DNA of 64,000 nucleotides from Candidimonas sp. SYP-B2681. Its GTDB lineage: Bacteria; Pseudomonadota; Gammaproteobacteria; Burkholderiales; Burkholderiaceae_B. A model generated the notes under the pieces. The model was not told the origin of the DNA. It saw nothing but the letters and a program-made list of their open reading frames with translations, and ran no database searches. Below are positions 63,411-64,000 of the stretch, in pieces (position 1 is the stretch's first letter; every line of letters begins with the position of its first letter). A program made the translations under genes and the position numbers. The DNA lies in the NCBI RefSeq assembly GCF_003971065.1, contig NZ_RYDV01000008.1, positions 1 through 64,000 on the forward strand, in the 5' to 3' direction.

Positions 63411-64000
63411 ATGTCTGATATCACTTATCTCCTGAATTCAAAGCTGTTCCCCGCGCTCGACGAAGAGCTTTTTGAAGTGCCATCGATGGCTGGTCTCACT
63501 GCACGAGAGCCGTCGCGTCACAAGCCACGCTTTTTGATGCTTTACGGCTCGGTGCGCAAGCGCTCATACAGCCGGCTACTGACTTTTGAAGCGGCTCGTC
63601 TTCTTGAGGCCATGGGTGGGGAGGTCAAGATTTTTGACCCGAGCGGATTGCCATTGCCAGACGATGCGCCGGATAGCCACCCTAAGGTGCAGGAATTGCG
63701 CGAGTTAGTGCTGTGGTCAGAAGGCATGGTCTGGACTTCTCCGGAACGCCATGGCGCCATGACCGGAATCATGAAATCGCAGATTGATTGGATTCCGCTT
63801 TCTTTAGGCTCGGTCCGCCCGACCCAGGGTAAAACGTTGGCAGTCATGCAGGTGTCGGGAGGGTCGCAGTCCTTTAACGCATTAAATCAAATGCGAGTGC
63901 TTGGGCGCTGGATGCGGATGGTGACCATCCCTAATCAGTCGTCAGTGGCGAAGGCCTTCATGGAGTTCGACGAAGACGGCCGCATGAAGCCATCCAGTTA
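63411..64000 (+). CDS. arsH: ArsH, NADPH-dependent FMN organoarsenical oxidase, partial
   Basis: The frame is open from ATG 63411 to the window end (196 residues, 3' end missing). It matches ArsH: '[10 protein letters not shown]', '[22 protein letters not shown]' with the FMN phosphate loop GSxRxxSxS, '[22 protein letters not shown]' and '[21 protein letters not shown]'. ArsH oxidises trivalent organoarsenicals to less toxic pentavalent forms. With ArsI it covers methylated arsenic. It lies 34 bases after arsC. Confidence 0.93.
   Translation, partial: MSDITYLLNSKLFPALDEELFEVPSMAGLTAREPSRHKPRFLMLYGSVRKRSYSRLLTFEAARLLEAMGGEVKIFDPSGLPLPDDAPDSHPKVQELRELVLWSEGMVWTSPERHGAMTGIMKSQIDWIPLSLGSVRPTQGKTLAVMQVSGGSQSFNALNQMRVLGRWMRMVTIPNQSSVAKAFMEFDEDGRMKPSS

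Overview
The window looks like a chromosome segment of a betaproteobacterium of the order Burkholderiales, most likely family Alcaligenaceae (Bordetella/Pusillimonas-like). This is inferred from the gene set and order (ampD beside a PP0621-type gene and a CcsA-like gene, ffh, thiS, trmB, metG, apbC, tamA-tamB, dcd, a large basic amino acid decarboxylase, gcvTHP) and from the abundance of Bug-type and Liv-type uptake systems. No 16S gene is present to confirm it.

Region 1 (1 to about 14080) is an accessory island. It carries a partial ankyrin gene, a lipoprotein, a nucleotidyltransferase-fold gene overlapping by its ribosome site with a DUF262 gene, a HEPN-like gene, and a three-gene restriction-modification-like operon: two adenine-methylase-like proteins and a GIY-YIG plus SF2-helicase protein. 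It also has a 53-residue protein behind a double-hairpin leader, two decayed genes, a complete IS1182-family element with a 4-bp target duplication, and a tyrosine integrase next to the 3' end of tRNA-Leu(CAA). The integrase and tRNA arrangement marks the right end of the island; the left end was not found.

Region 2 (14080 to about 42530) is core chromosome: htpG, ampD, a cytochrome-assembly-like protein, ffh, thiS, pip, trmB, tRNA-Gly(CCC), a cation efflux gene whose 3' end overlaps that tRNA, metG, apbC, tamA-tamB, dcd, the decarboxylase, an FAD enzyme, a PAS-GAF-GGDEF cyclase, and the glycine cleavage operon gcvT-gcvH-gcvP behind a tandem glycine riboswitch and ended by a strong terminator.

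Region 3 (42550 to 58860) is a catabolic block. It has a metallo-beta-lactamase-fold lactonase-like hydrolase, a Bug-type solute-binding protein, an aldehyde dehydrogenase, a 3-hydroxyisobutyrate-dehydrogenase-like enzyme and an IclR regulator. These are followed by an omega-aminotransferase divergent from a MocR-type regulator, then a Liv-type ABC transporter (its binding protein frameshifted in a G run), an M20-type carbamoylase/hydrolase and an M81 (MlrC-like) hydrolase. Together they could import an N-carbamoyl or amide-linked amino compound, hydrolyse it, transaminate the amine and oxidise the aldehyde; the substrate is unknown. Several palindromes sit in the control regions.

Region 4 (58870 to 64000) has folA, an MFS exporter, an AT-rich thyA that looks foreign, and an arsenic operon arsR-arsI-arsC-arsH (the last cut by the window edge). 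The arsR promoter overlaps its operator and predicts a leaderless arsR message.
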